Positions 32,542-45,406 of a DNA stretch of 64,000 bases are shown one piece after another. The position numbers and the translations under genes were made by a program. The notes under the pieces are model-generated. The model saw only the letters and a list, made by a program, of their open reading frames with translations. It did no database searches and was not told where the DNA came from. The stretch covers positions 4,927,875 to 4,991,874 of the forward strand of contig NC_133300.1 in NCBI RefSeq assembly GCF_005239225.2. Reading direction: 5' to 3'. Numbering within the stretch: the stretch's first letter is position 1; each line of letters opens with the position of its first letter. This DNA comes from Populus alba. Lineage: Eukaryota > Streptophyta > Magnoliopsida > Malpighiales > Salicaceae.

Positions 32542-33036
32542 AGAGTAACTGATGCGAATGCTTGAGTAAACGGCATAAACTTCATGCTTAAAAGTACTCA
32601 GACATGGGATTTTATACAGAGACCTTTTCTCACTAGAAAGAGAACAATTGAACAAGGTCCAACCATACGGCAAATCCTTCTGAATTTGGAAGTGAGTAGC
32701 CCCTAAACTGAAGTTTAAACGTTGCCTTGGAAAGCAACCTTGAGGATACCTTGCATAAATGAGTTGATGTCCATAGTCAATTCCTTCGATGTGGAGACTC
32801 AATCCAGATGGCAGATTAAGCACTGTGCTGTTGTCCTCTGAGCAGGATAGATCAAACCCAGGACAACCACAGTGGTCTGGTTGTTTGTCCATGTTTCGGA
32901 AAGGAAATCGGATGTCAGGGCCACCGTTTCCACATGATCCTGTGCTATTCAAGCTTGCTCCATGGCCTGCAAGGAAGAAAAAGAAAAAGTAGAACAAACA
33001 CGTAACAATTTCTGATGAATAATTCATCATCTCCAC
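32542..33036 (-). CDS. GUB_WAK extracellular-domain protein (ATL20/21/22-like or LRK10L-like), cut by gap
   Basis: The reading frame begins at ATG 33036 with a strongly hydrophobic signal peptide (LFYFFFFFLAG). It continues as a cysteine-rich GUB_WAK_bind domain: CGNGGPDIRFPFR, then HCGCPGFDLSC, STVLNLPSG and a later FNCS. It runs open to the N gap, giving 165 residues. The GGPDIRFPF and PGFDLSC style is closest to RING-H2 ATL20-22 proteins, but LRK10L receptors share the domain. The deciding part (RING or kinase) is hidden by the gap or absent. It lies head to head with the kinase gene starting at 35511. Confidence 0.75.
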
Positions 33037-33039
33037 ACT

Positions 33040-35300
33040 CCTCCTAAGACTTTATCTGCATGTGCTGATATAGTTTTGGCCTTTCAGAAAACTCATGAAG
33101 TCGTTAGATGGGCGAGTACTGTAGTACACGCGTCCTTGCATGAGAATTTATTTACTCCATCGATCTAGTGTGATGCTCGTCCCTTTGACATTCCTCCACT
33201 CACAAACATGTGGGATCCAATTATTCCGTTTTATTTAGGGGTGAGCATTATTTCAAACGGTTTGGTTTGGATAAAAAAAATATATATAACCGAAGTTTTT
33301 TTTAAAAAAATATTTAGTTCAAAACGGTTTGGTTTGGATAAAAAAATATATAACAGAAACTAATTTTTTGTTAATTGTTTTTTGAAATTGAATCAAATAA
33401 AAGAACCAAATTAATTGGTATTTGTTTTTTTTTTTTAGTTAATGGACCTTTGGTTGAGCAATTTTTACAAGTTTTAGGGGGCACTTGTTTACACCACCTC
33501 ATCATATTTTATAAAAAAGAATATTTTTTTTAAATTAAGTTTTTGTGTTTCTGGATTGTTTTAATATGCTAATATTATGAATAAATTTTAAAAAAATAAA
33601 AAATTATTTTGATATATTTCTAAGTAAAATACACTTTGAAAAACAATCACTACCACAATGCAAACACTACCTAATTTAATTTAATGAGTTTTGAGCTTAT
33701 AACATGCTTTTAGTTTCTAATAATTTTTTTTTTTTTGGTTTGGATTGATTTTTAAAAAAGATTTAAAATTGAATTACTCAACTGAAACGTTTTTAATTTT
33801 TTTAATTTTTCTAACAAACAAAATTCAAAATTCAAAAAACTGTTTGGTCAATGACTTAAGTGTGGTTGAGGGGAAAATTCTTGCTATGTGAAACTTCGAG
33901 TGACGGACCAATGTTTCCATCAATGACTTTAGTGTCTGAGAAGGAAACGAAAATAATGGGGCTTTGACAAGTCCTTTAACCTCTCAAGCAGTATTCAAGT
34001 CCTGTTTGTCTACATGGCCAACTCGCTATCAGTTGAGAAGGAGGAAAGAAAAGTGAAGGGCTCTTTCCTGTTGTCTTGCTTATACAATGAATCGTGAATG
34101 AAACGGTCCATATTTTTGTAATTAGACTAGAGGAGGTTACACGAGATTGTAGCTCTCCTAGCGAAACTTCACATGAGGACCAATTCATTTTATTTTATGT
34201 TATTGTGACAATTGTATATTTGTAAGACCCGACACTAGAAAGTTGACTTGGCTAAAAGTCTGAGTTAATACAATTTTTTAAAAAATTGTATCATTTTAAA
34301 AAATATTAGCAGATCACCTTTTTTTTTTTAATTTTCTAACCGGAATTATCAAAAAAAAAAAAATAGAAAACCATTTTGTTCGGTCAATTTTAGCTCAATG
34401 TTTAGAAATATTCAAGATAATCGGGTTAATATGCTCACCTCTAGCAAGAATCGGGTTAATATGCTCACCTCTAGCAATAATCTCTCTGTTGACATAGCAT
34501 TCACAACTAATATGAATAGGCATATGGTAACATGTTGAATTTGGAAATCTAGAACCGGCAGAAAAACCAGATTCAATAATTCCGGTAATTTCACATAAAT
34601 TATGAATAATTCTTATTTATAATAATCACTCAATTTATTCATTTGTTTCATTCTTTTAACATCAATTAAATAAAAAAAAATATGGTTACATGTAAAATGA
34701 TGTTATGTTTGAGAATGATTTTTATCAGAACGAATTAAAAAAAAAATTACATGCTTTGCATTTCAGCATATAAAAAAAATATTAATAAAACTAATGATAT
34801 AATGACATTTGATTGATTTAGGAGTTGTGTCTAGAGCTGGTTATCAGACAAGAGGAGCTGGGTCATCACGAGTAGAAGGTAGGCGATTCGTCATCTTATT
34901 TTGTAATTATTAGTTTTCCTTAAATATTTATGTTGTTTATTTAATTAACGTTAAAAAAATAAAGCAAATCAATAAATTAAATGATTATTACTGATGAGAA
35001 TTATTGGTAATTTTTATGAAATTATTGGAATTATGTGAAAGACCGCTTCAACTTTTTTAACCTAATTGCTCAATCTTAACTAGTTGGCCGGTTGAACTAA
35101 TTTCTACAAATCAGTTTACTTTCAACATTTTCTCTATCTTTCCCTTACAACCGAAGGAAGCATATCTTGGAATATCTCATGGATTTGGACTGGATTGGGT
35201 GTTTTGGTTTTTGATGAGTTGCTCCAAGAAAAATATCAGGCTCGCTGGATGTCGTTGTTTGTGGTATTGACAGTTGATGACTTTTTTTTAAAAAAACTTT
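33040..35300. other. Intergenic region between divergent receptor genes
   Basis: About 2.4 kb and AT-rich. It has a twice-repeated aacggtttggtttggata block at 33255-33350 typical of plant MITE or SINE-like relics, and a 30-bp tandem repeat at 34421-34480. No ORF is supported. It would hold both promoters of the head-to-head pair. Confidence 0.6.
34421..34480. repeat. 30-bp direct tandem repeat, two copies
   Basis: tcgggttaatatgctcacct followed by ctagcaa(g/t)aa occurs twice back to back. Confidence 0.9.
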
Positions 35301-35443
35301 TCAAAGTTAATGATTATGACATTTCGAAGGAGGTGGGAAATTATCTTCGTCTTTGAAGTAGTGTTGAATGTTGGATCAATAACTCACTGTCTGCTTTGCT
35401 ACTATTCCTATCCGATGACTCTGACATTTCAAAGGACGACCAG

Positions 35444-35472
35444 TAATTATACTCTGATTTGCGAGAACAATA
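35444..35472. repeat. 29-bp copy of an exon 1 segment upstream of the start codon
   Basis: These 29 bases, including actctgatttgcgagaacaa, recur exactly at 35684-35712 inside the GUB_WAK domain (reading NYTLICENN). The frame upstream of the start codon is open back to 35310, so this is probably a small duplication of coding sequence into the 5' region. Confidence 0.85.
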
Positions 35473-35510
35473 GTTTGTGTATCACTTCAGCCTTCCCCAT
35501 GTTTAGAGGA

Positions 35511-38453
35511 ATGAACGTCCTTTTTGCTTGCTACATAGCTTTTCTCTTACAGCTATTAGTCTTCCAAACTTGCCATTCTAGCAACATCACTGCTCATCAT
35601 TGTGCTCCTTCTTCATGCGGCAATATCCAAAACATAAGCTTCCCTTTCAGACTAGACACTGATCCACAAAGCTGCGGAAACAATAATTATACTCTGATTT
35701 GCGAGAACAATATTTCTACAGTATTAAATTTGTATTCAGGTAAATACTACGTGCAGGCAATCAACTACGGTAACTTCACAATCCGAGTGGTAGATGCTGG
35801 TGTACAAGATAATTGCTGCTCCATCCCTCGTTATTCTTTGGCACCTGATGACTTCAGTGACGGAGATCCATACACATGGTATACCTACAAGGAGGTGCCG
35901 CCGCCGGGAGTGAGTGAAAGTTTCATGTACTACTGGGGCCCCTCGTTCTTACCTCCACTATCACAGCCTATGATTTTCATGAGCTGTGAAAATAAGGTGA
36001 ATTCTCCTCTTTATGTGGACACGGCTCTCTACGGCCTTAACTACGGATCAGGAAATTATTCCAACTGTTCTCTTGTGACTCATTCGAATTATGTGACTCT
36101 TGGGGGCATGAATGTCTCGGATTTGATGGAACTGTGCACCATAGAGAAAATATTTTTGCTTCCGAAGAAGAACTACACAGACAAGTCCTTTGAAGAAATA
36201 CACAGTGACCTGGCATATGGGTTTGAGCTTTCATGGTACAACATCTACTGTGAAAATTGCACATGGGGTACTTGCTACATCGACAGTGCAGACCGTCGTC
36301 GATGCCTTTACAGCGGTATGTAACACTTGATGATTAAGTTGCATCAGATTTTATCAATAAGACCATATATAACTTGTGATTTGAGGTGGTTTCATATATT
36401 TTCTCTGGCTTACTTTTCAATTTTCATTTTTTTCGGGCATTAGCACAATATTGCACTGTCCCCAGATCGATGTTCATGTACAAATTCTGTGCATCCATTA
36501 CCTGTGAATTCTACTATAGTGGACTGATCATGAGATTCATTCATGTTAATATTGTAAAATATTTCTGACTATAATGTGGTTTAAGGTAGTTGGACAGATT
36601 CATTGGTCTTTTGCAATTTCAGGATTGACACAGTGAAACGTTTGGTTCATCTTAACTTGACCATGGATACACATTAATTAGTTCAAGTCACATTATTAAA
36701 TTGTGTGTGCTCTTATCTATTTTCTTTCGCATTTACTGTTGCGTATACCATTAGAACTGGTTTCTTAACCTAAAGCTTCAACAGGTGTTGGTCTAAGCAA
36801 TTGGCAACTTATACTCTACCAAGTGGCAGGTGCGAATTCTATTTCTACATCTCACCATGTTTGTGTATTCTTACGTGTTTCTTTAAACTGTTAGAAATAT
36901 TTGAAGAAGAAGAGTAAAAATAGGAATATGAGAAATATGGTGAAAAACAAATCTCATAGTAAACTCTGCTAAGAGAGGAAGTCCTACTAGACTTGGACTT
37001 AGACTTACAATATTCTGAATATTTATTTATTATTAGTTTTAAAATAGGAATATTTATATTAGTTTAGGAAAACTAAAAAAACATTTTAAATGTAGACTTC
37101 AAAATTAATTCCAACATAAACGACATATTTGTGAAATAAAGATTGTTGTTTTCTTGAATAGTAATTGTAATTTTGTTCACCATTTTCTGCAGTTTACCTC
37201 TACTATACATCCATTTTAATTGGTAAGAGATTCCATCATTTCTTTAGTTTCGCAACAAATTTCTAGTGGAGACAACAAATAAGATCACAAAACTTGATTG
37301 TTTTCTGGAAATTTCCTACACAGCACTACTTCATGGGCCAAAAGTTGTTTGTGGGACTCCATGTGTGATTAATTTTTTGATCTACAAATGGCGAAGGAGA
37401 CATTTATCAGTATACGATACAGTTGAACAATTCTTACAGAGTCAGAATAACCTAATGCCAGTAAGGTATTCCTACTCAGATATCAGGAAGATTTCTAAAG
37501 GTTTCAAGGACAAATTAGGTGAAGGAGGCTTTGGTACAGTTTACAAAGGAAAACTTCGCAGTGGGCGTTTTGCAGCAGTAAAATTGTTGGGAAAATCGAA
37601 AGCTAATGGACAGGATTTCATAAATGAAGTTGCTACCATAGGAAGGATTCACCATACTAACGTGGTGCAGCTAATTGGTTTTTGCGCTGAAGGATCAAAG
37701 CGAGCTCTTGTATATGATTTCATGCCTAATGGATCTCTTGATAGACACTTGTTTTCTCGAGAAGGATCAATCTCTTTAAGCTGGCAAAAACTGCATCAGA
37801 TTTCCCTTGGAGTGGCTCGTGGTATCGACTATCTTCATTTAGGCTGTGACATGCAAATACTTCATTTTGATATCAAGCCTCACAACATTCTTCTCGACGA
37901 AAATTTCACTCCAAAAGTCTCTGACTTCGGGCTCGCTAGGTTGTACCCAACGAATGGCAGCATCATATCTCTTACTGCAGCAAGGGGCACCATAGGATAC
38001 ATGGCTCCTGAATTGTTCTACAAAAACGTTGGACGAGTCTCCTATAAAGCTGATGTTTATAGCTTTGGAATGCTGCTATTGGAAATGGCAGGCAAAAGGA
38101 AAAATGTAAACGCGTTGGCAGAAAATTCAAGTCAAATCTACTGGCCATATTGGGTTCATGACCAAGTATCTGATGGAAAGGCCATAGAAATCGGAGACGA
38201 TGCCACGGAGGAAGAACGTAAGATCGTCAAGAAGATGATTATGGTTGGATTGTGGTGTATACAAATGAAACCCATGGATCGGCCTACAATGAAGAATGTT
38301 GTGGAGATGCTTGAGGGAGATTTGGAAAATTTGCAATTGCCTCCTAAGCCTGTCTTCAATCTAGATGTGACGCCACCAAACATTGAAGGAGAGTCATCAT
38401 CGTTGTCAGGTGATTCTATCGAATCAACCAGTTTGGTTGAAAATGCATACTGA
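35511..38453 (+). CDS. LRK10L-type (rust resistance kinase Lr10-like) receptor kinase copy B, complete
   Basis: Four exons with matching phases: 35511-36315, 36785-36829, 37193-37222 and 37267-38453, giving 688 residues. An in-frame ATG at 35499 would add four. Exon 1 holds a signal peptide ([14 protein letters not shown]), a GUB_WAK_bind domain ([13 protein letters not shown]) and a WAK-associated cysteine-rich domain (CENCTWGTC). The mini-exons and start of exon 4 supply membrane segments ending KWRRR. The kinase has intact motifs: [17 protein letters not shown] lysine, HFDIKPHN (non-RD), SDFGLAR, GYMAPE and DRPTM. Plasma-membrane receptors of this family act in defence and hormone responses. 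The ligand is unknown. The 3' end matches copy A at 7455. Confidence 0.92.
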
Positions 38454-40083
38454 GTGATATGATGTGGAATGCTGTACTTACATGCAGGGAAAATGATAGA
38501 ATAATAGCGCTTTCGGACGTGGTTATGATTGTTTAGTCTGTAAACATTATGATAATTTGCAATACTTCCTTTTATCTGATTTCTGTTTAGCTAATTTAGT
38601 CTGCAAACATTAGAATAATAGCTGCGGCTTGTTTCTTCGGTGTGGTCTATATAATAATCATACAAAGATGTTTTGTATTGTGTTTAACAATCAGATTACT
38701 GTTACAGAAGTATGAAGTATGAAGTATTATCCTTATTCTGTTATCTAGGCTGACTAGCAACCCATACCTATACTAATATTATTTAACTCAAGACTTTTTA
38801 AATTCTCTAGATTGTCATCAATTAGGGTTGTTGATGGTGGTTGATTGTTGAACTGCTGAGAAAAAAAAAAAAACTAAGAGAGGCTAGGGTAAATGCTGTA
38901 TGTGGCAAGTGACTAGTGTTGAGAGAGACAAAGAACATTTATGTTTACACTAACACTCATCTCTCCGGAACACAAAAGGGACTTGCCTCTTTATTTGGAG
39001 GACTCTAAAGAACATTGAGAGAACCCTTATTTTTACACTACACACAACGTGCAAAACACCTCTTTCATCTTCTTCATCTTTTTACCTACTTATTTATTTA
39101 GAAATCAAACTAAAAAAACTAACTTGAGCATTAATAGAGGACTTCCAAAATGAAATAGTTGGGGACTAGATAATTAGCTTGCATTATATTTGATGAATTT
39201 TTTCTAAGATAAAAAATTATTTAAACATTGCTAATGCTTTTTTTAGTTACATTTTAAACTATGTGAGGTTGACTTGAGATGAGCTGATCTACTTGATAGG
39301 TCTAAAAACAACTTAGACGGTTAATAAAAATATAATTTAACTCAAAATAAATATTCAAGATGATTTATTAAGATATCGATATATTAGATTGGTTTTGGTC
39401 AACTTAAATTAACATGTTTATCTGGTCATGAGACCATAATAACTTCATAGAAAGAAAATCAAAACAAATTATGAAGTGTAAATTCCAATAAATTCAATGT
39501 TAAATAATAAAATTAAAAATTAAATGAATTAAAAAAAATAAAAATTGAAAAATTCATCGGTGATGATGCGCTTTCTCTCAAAAAAAGGATGAATTTCAAA
39601 CAGATCAAAAGAATGCGCTTTCTGTCAAGAAGTATAAAAACATATTGAAATTTTATCTCTACAATAATAGAACTTGATGCAAGAGGAAGGAAATGACAGG
39701 AGTAAAGCAAGATGAGAAAGCGAAATGAAGTCTCTCAACCCTTATTTATATAGGAGGCCAATGGGTGCGAAATTAATTTGAATTAATTCCTAACAATTCA
39801 TTGTAATCGCAGAATCAATGAATTTGAAAAGATTTAATGAAACTAATCAAACATTAAAGAAATAATTTAATAGATATAATAAAAATAGTTGTATCAATTT
39901 TTTATTCGTCCATGATTGATTTTAAACATGTTAACATTCAAGATATAAAGATGTAAATAAATTTATTGATCACTAAATTAGTACAAGTAGATTTTGGTTT
40001 TGGACATTTTATAATAAAATAATATCAAATTTATTTGGCTAATTAATGAATTCAATGTTTTAAACTAATCCACTTTTCATCTA
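38454..40083. other. 3' flank of kinase copy B, empty site of the gag-only element
   Basis: It matches 7456-8995 and then, without a break, 18634-18748. The junction near 39970 reads ttgatcactaaattag and shows the uninterrupted target of the 9.6-kb element. The short heptamer array (three copies) is at 38707-38727. No gene is seen. Confidence 0.8.
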
Positions 40084-41106
40084 TGTCATAATCTAATTTT
40101 TGATTTTTTTTATTTTTATTTTTATCTTTATAAAATAAAAAAAATGAAGTGGGAAAATTGGAATGAATGAAGAAAAATTAAGATTTAGATCAAAACAATA
40201 CAAATGAGAAGTTTTTGAGTATCAATCAGGGAGGAATTGTAAATTTGGGGTTTAATTTTGCTTGAAATTGAAAGAATTGATGAGTTTGAGGACTTAATTA
40301 AGATTAAAATTAGTTTAATTAACAAAATCATTAGCTTAATTGAAGAAATATTAAAAATAACTGATTTAGGTCTAAATTGCAAGAAATAAAGTCCAAGGAC
40401 CGTTGTGCAAAAGGCACCACAATGCAGGGGTCTACTTAAAATTTAGCCCAGGGGTCCGTTTAAAACATGTTAAAACCTCGAGGACTAAATTGAAAAACGG
40501 CCGCCCCAATCTAGAAACAGCGCTGTTTTTCAATTCCATTCATCGTCTTCTTCCTCTGGAAGCAGAGGAGACCCCCTGCAAAGGAAAATATCAATCGCCG
40601 CACACATGCCAAATTCAAGACCACATTGTCTACCCACGGAACCCATGGGATTTGGTAGGTCTCCCTCACCCTCATAACTCTCCCCTGACGCGAGGATAAG
40701 CACCACCAATAATCCAGCAACGGCAGGACTGTTGGTGTTTCCATTCTACCCAAACACGGAGCCAATTCACTCTACACAAGATGACGATCCCAGGGAATAT
40801 AAGGATAAGAATCCCTCTCAAGGTCTGACTCTATAAAAGTGGGAGAGAAGGAAGAACAGGGGATCGAAAAAGAGAGACGATACAGAGATAAAAACCAAAA
40901 AATAAAATAAAAAGAATAGAGAGCAGAAGGGAGGAGAGGACTAGGTCTTGAGAAAGCAAAAACATGCAAGTTAAAAAAAAAGAAAGGAAAGAAAAGGGAG
41001 CCGGGTTACTGATTTAGCTAGGTCTGGCCCAGCCTGTACGGCTGGGTCTGATACCAGACCTAATCAGTCCAAACTTTTTTTGCTAAGGGTATATTTGATA
41101 AAATAT

Positions 41107-42459
41107 TATAGTTTTGAAAATCGACCCGATCATTAACCTGGTCAAGTAATCGAGTCACGGGTCAGATGGATTGACCCGGGTCAACCTAAAAAAACTATAT
41201 ATATAAACTAATATTTAAAACAAAACATCCAACAACATAAATTCTAAAATATTTAAAACAACAATACATTCACTTATGTTGAATTAACACATTAAGTTAT
41301 TCTGTCTCCATGAAAATTTTTTTTGGATCAAATGTCGATGGAATAGAGCTAATTTCGTCAACACCTAATAAATCATATTTAACCACAAACCAACCCTTTA
41401 AAAAAAAATCGTTGGAAAAACACACAAACAGCATGTGAAGCTGACTTTTTATGGATCAACATCAATACTGTAACCCTTTATGGATCTACATTCAACGATT
41501 TAAGCTTTTTATGGTGAAAATGAAGTGCCTTAAACCACACGCAGACATCTAGAAGGCAAGGGTATAGGATTTCAAATTTCTACTAATTATTGGGGACCTC
41601 CACTTTGGTTTAAGATGCTGAATGATGACCGTTCCATTTTGTTTTGTTTTATTAAGGTCACTAACGACTATTATTATTATTATTATTATTATTAGACTGA
41701 CACAGTGATCCAGCAAAAATCCAGAAACAATATTAAAAAAAAAAAAAAATGTGACATATATATGTAGACTAGAAACATGAACTGTTGTGCGTGTAATTAG
41801 ATGCGTATATGAAAATGTAGTTATTGTTATTTTATAAAAGTTTTACTTAGAAAAAAAATGTCAATAATATTTTTTTTATTTTTAAAAAATTAATTTTAAA
41901 ATCAGCACATTAAAATAATTTGAAAATATTAAAAATATATTAATTTAAAAAATATATATAATTTTTAAAAGTATTTTTAAAATACATTACCAAACACGTA
42001 ATTGAAACTCTTGGATTCAAGTACAAAAACCAGCTTGCATGTGCCAATTTCTACTTAAACAACTCTAGCATTAATTCAATAGTCTGGGGGATTTCTTTGA
42101 CTTGAGATGTTTCTGTGGGCCGGGCAAGGCTACTGTCAGGCATTAGCGACTCTAATTTCATGACTTGTCCCCAGCCATTGTATCTGGAGGCTAGCATAGA
42201 CTCCTGCCCTTAACAAAGTCAGTGATAGAACACAGCTAATTAAACGATGTCTTTTAATGACATGAAAAAAAAATAAAATTAACTGGGTCTCATCCAGGTC
42301 TGGCCGGGTGGACCAAGTCCCGGGTCGACTTGTTGGGTCGACCGGGTCTGGCCGGGCCAATTTCCAAACGGGTTTTGGCCTTCACTCGGACCGGTCCCAT
42401 GCCCAGGTTGGCCGGGTCCCGGGTCGACCTGCCGGGCCGGTCCGGGTTTTAAAACACTG
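41107..42459. mobile_element. Non-autonomous hAT-like element 1
   Basis: 1,353 bp flanked by the 8-bp target copy taaaatat (41099-41106 and 42460-42467). Ends are imperfect inverted repeats: tatagttttgaaaa on the left and ttttaaaacactg on the right, i.e. CAGTGTTTTAAAA inward, a hAT-type terminus. Next to the ends lie GC-rich runs of cccgggtcgacc-like words. An (att)n tract lies near 41670. No transposase is seen. Unit A lacks it. Confidence 0.8.
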
Positions 42460-42566
42460 TAAAATATACTCTCATGCCTTGTCATGTATTTTCATTCCCC
42501 TTTTATTTTGAAATCATGCCAAATAAATCATTTTTTAATACTATAAGTTTTTTTAAAATATTTGAG

Positions 42567-43742
42567 CATAGTTTTGAAACCCGACCCGGTCATTGACCCG
42601 GTCAAGTGATTGGGTCACGGGTTAGATGGGTTGACCCGGGTTAACCCGGGTCAACCCAAAAAAACTATATATAAAAAAAGAAAACCTATATAAACAGAAG
42701 ATATAGAAGAAAATGTTATGTGAAATTGATCTGTTAATTTTAAGATACATTACGAAGAATTTGTTCTGTGAAGAGAGTTGTTGCTTGCTTGAAATTGATC
42801 TTCAGTACTCATCCAATTGTGGCAAGGGCTACGAGATTCTCTTCACAGGAAGGACATGCTACCACAAGCTCATGTAGATAGAGGCAGCCAGATACAATCT
42901 CCCGGTGATCACTTCTGTTTATCAGGCACCGATTCTTCCACTAACATTCTTTATTTCGAGACCCACTTTTTTTTTAGTAAGGCAGAATTCCTTACCAAAA
43001 GAAAACTCAGAGCATAAATGTCTCTAACCTCAAGAAATCAACCTAGCTTGGTCTAATTGTCAAGATTTTGAGTACTGGGCAAACAAAGAACTTCAGCTTA
43101 ATTTATTAAGCAGGTTATGCCTCATACAGGATCATGGGATGCTTGAAGAAAATCTCATGAAACAGCAGAAACTAAATCAATCAAGAAAGAATAGTTTCCC
43201 TGTTAAGAAAGCCTAAAAGCCAGCCTCTAGCAATCAGCGAAAACCAAAGAGAAGCTAACACGAAAAAGGAATCGAAGAAATGGCTAAGAGGACACGCAAC
43301 TCGAAGAAATTGATGCCAGAAGCCCAGAACCCAGAAATGAGAAAACGGCAAGAATAAACAAAATAGAGAGTGAAAGAAGGAGATTCAAACCTTTTTTTGC
43401 AGAGATCAATGGTTAATTGCTTCTTCTTCTTCTGCTCCGTTCAATTTTCAAAGCCAGATTATGTTAAGTGCTTCGTCTTCTTCTGCCTTCAGTGTTCAGC
43501 ATTTTAAGATTTAAGATTTCATTAAACGACGTCGTTTAATGACAGGGAAAATAAAAAAAAAATAACCGGGTCTCACCCGGGTTTGGCCGGGTGGACCGGG
43601 TCCCGGGTCGACCCTCCGGGTCGATCGGGTTTGCCCGGGCCAAATCCCAAGCGGGTTTTGGCCTTCACCCGGACCAGTTCCATGCCCGGGTCGGCCGGGT
43701 CCCGGGTCGACTCGCCGGGCCGGTCCGGATTTTAAAACACTG
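42567..43742. mobile_element. Non-autonomous hAT-like element 2
   Basis: 1,176 bp of the same family as element 1, flanked by the 8-bp target copy tatttgag (42559-42566 and 43743-43750). Ends are catagttttgaaacccg and ttttaaaacactg. The right-hand part holds the palindromic aaacgacgtcgttt word and the gggtcgacc-rich block, also seen in element 1. The central 43000-43400 part is not GC-rich and might be acquired DNA, but I recognise nothing in it. Confidence 0.82.
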
Positions 43743-44559
43743 TATTTGAGGGACCTTCATGGATTTGTTTGTGGACCCCTCACATATTATTTTTATTATT
43801 GTGTTTTGTTTTGTTTTTTACCACATGCTCAGTCTATGAGCCATTATTATTAGATGCGAATATGTTGTGCAATCTTTATTTTTAGTTATAAACCTTGTCT
43901 AAAAAGAGTAAATAAAAAATAAGTAAGGATAAACAAAAAAAGAGAGGCATATAAAATTTATTTATTCTTATTAAAAATTAAAAATTTTATGAATTTATTT
44001 ACTGATGGAATATTATTTTTTTTGGTTGTATAATATTTATAAACGCCAGAGTTGAAAATATTCGTAGTTACTGTTTATTGACAGTAGAGTCAAGAACATA
44101 ATAGGAAGAATAAAAAAAAAAAAAACAAATTCTTATAAATTTTAAACGAAGCTAGCAATACAACCTGCATTAGGTAGAACACTTAAGAGGTGATAGTATC
44201 TTTTATTTGGCATAACCAATTCTCTATCATAGAATCTTTATTGACTAGTTAGAGTTTTTAATGATCATAATATTTGGTGGTAATTATTTGAAGATGGATT
44301 TTTTTCCCTAAAAAATAAGATACCAGATATATATTTTTTTTCATTGAAAATTTTTATTGATTGACGGCAAAAGTCAAGAGTGACAATATAAATCAAAACA
44401 ATATAATACTTACATAGTTACCTTTCTGTAAAAAGTATTGAATATTAATATTAATTTTTTTTAATCATGTTTCGAAGGCAAGTGTGCAAGCTTTACATGT
44501 GATAGCAATCTCAATGACTTCACTGCTACATGCCTTCATTATCCTTGTATTTGTTTTAG

Positions 44560-45406
44560 GTAATAGAGGCAGTCGGCCTCTCCATCAATCTCTCTGTATT
44601 TATTGTATCAGATAAGATATTCCTGTTTTAGGAATTTGTTTCTGTCAGATTATATGTATTATTTTTGAATTCCTTGTAACTTGATATCGATGAATGAATG
44701 AATGAAGAACGTGGCCTTTGCTCGATCTATTCTTCGTCCTGTTCTCATCACATGGTATCAAAGCAATTAAATTTGCTGCTGCTGTTCTTCTCTAGGCACA
44801 ACAACCATGACAACAGACAACAACACTCTGCTTCCCTTCACCATCCAGATTATAGTCAAAATGATCAACTTCCTCCTCGTCTCTATCTTGGCCACTGCCA
44901 AATTTGTAGGATTTAGGGACATAACTAAAACCAAGAAGTGTCCATCTTTTCGTTTTGTTTCAGTGCAGACACGCACCACCACAAATGCTCCAATGATCAC
45001 CTCTCCAACACCATGGCATCCTAGCTCGGGCACACTTTGCTGTCAACACCTCTTCTATCACTCCAACGTTGCTGCTGGAAAATGGTGCTTCTCATCATGT
45101 CATTGCCGACTTAAGCATTTTATCATTTCATGCGTCCTACGATGGTTTTGACGAAATCATGATCGACGATGCCACGGGTCTCCCCAACACTCACACTGAT
45201 TCCACCTTTCTTACAACTCCTAAGAACATTTAAACACTGTACCAAACATGAAGAAAAATTTAATAATTTTACTTATCAAATAATGCATTCATTGAATTCT
45301 TACCCTTTTCCTTTCTTACGAAGGAACTTCGTACAAGGGAGATTCTTTTGAAGGGCAAAATGAAGGATGGGATGCATGAATGGTATGTTGAAAAAGAAGA
45401 GTAGGA
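44560..45406 (+). mobile_element. Copia relic (unit B copy)
   Basis: Counterpart of 20630-21480, with the primer site at 44753-44764 and the same decayed protease segment (GASHHVIADL). The 4-bp aatg repeat before it has one unit fewer than in unit A. Left border approximate. Confidence 0.75.

Larger units (their letters stand above)
40084..44385 (+). mobile_element. Solo LTR related to the gag-only element, unit B copy, with two nested hAT-like insertions
   Basis: This is the counterpart of 18749-20454. It starts tgtcataatc and ends gtgaca, with target copies atcta (40079-40083) and atata (44386-44390, one base changed). Its TATA box is at 40832-40838. It is interrupted by two hAT-like elements, listed separately. 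About 250 bp around the second element are absent from unit A, probably lost there by deletion. Confidence 0.8.

Noticed and set aside
31989..32585. ORFs running through the N gap on both strands
   Set aside because: Almost all codons are N. Only the 32542-33036 part has real sequence evidence.
42136..42511. Overlapping ORFs around the gggtcgacc-rich block
   Set aside because: GC-rich subterminal repeat of the hAT-like element, open in several frames.
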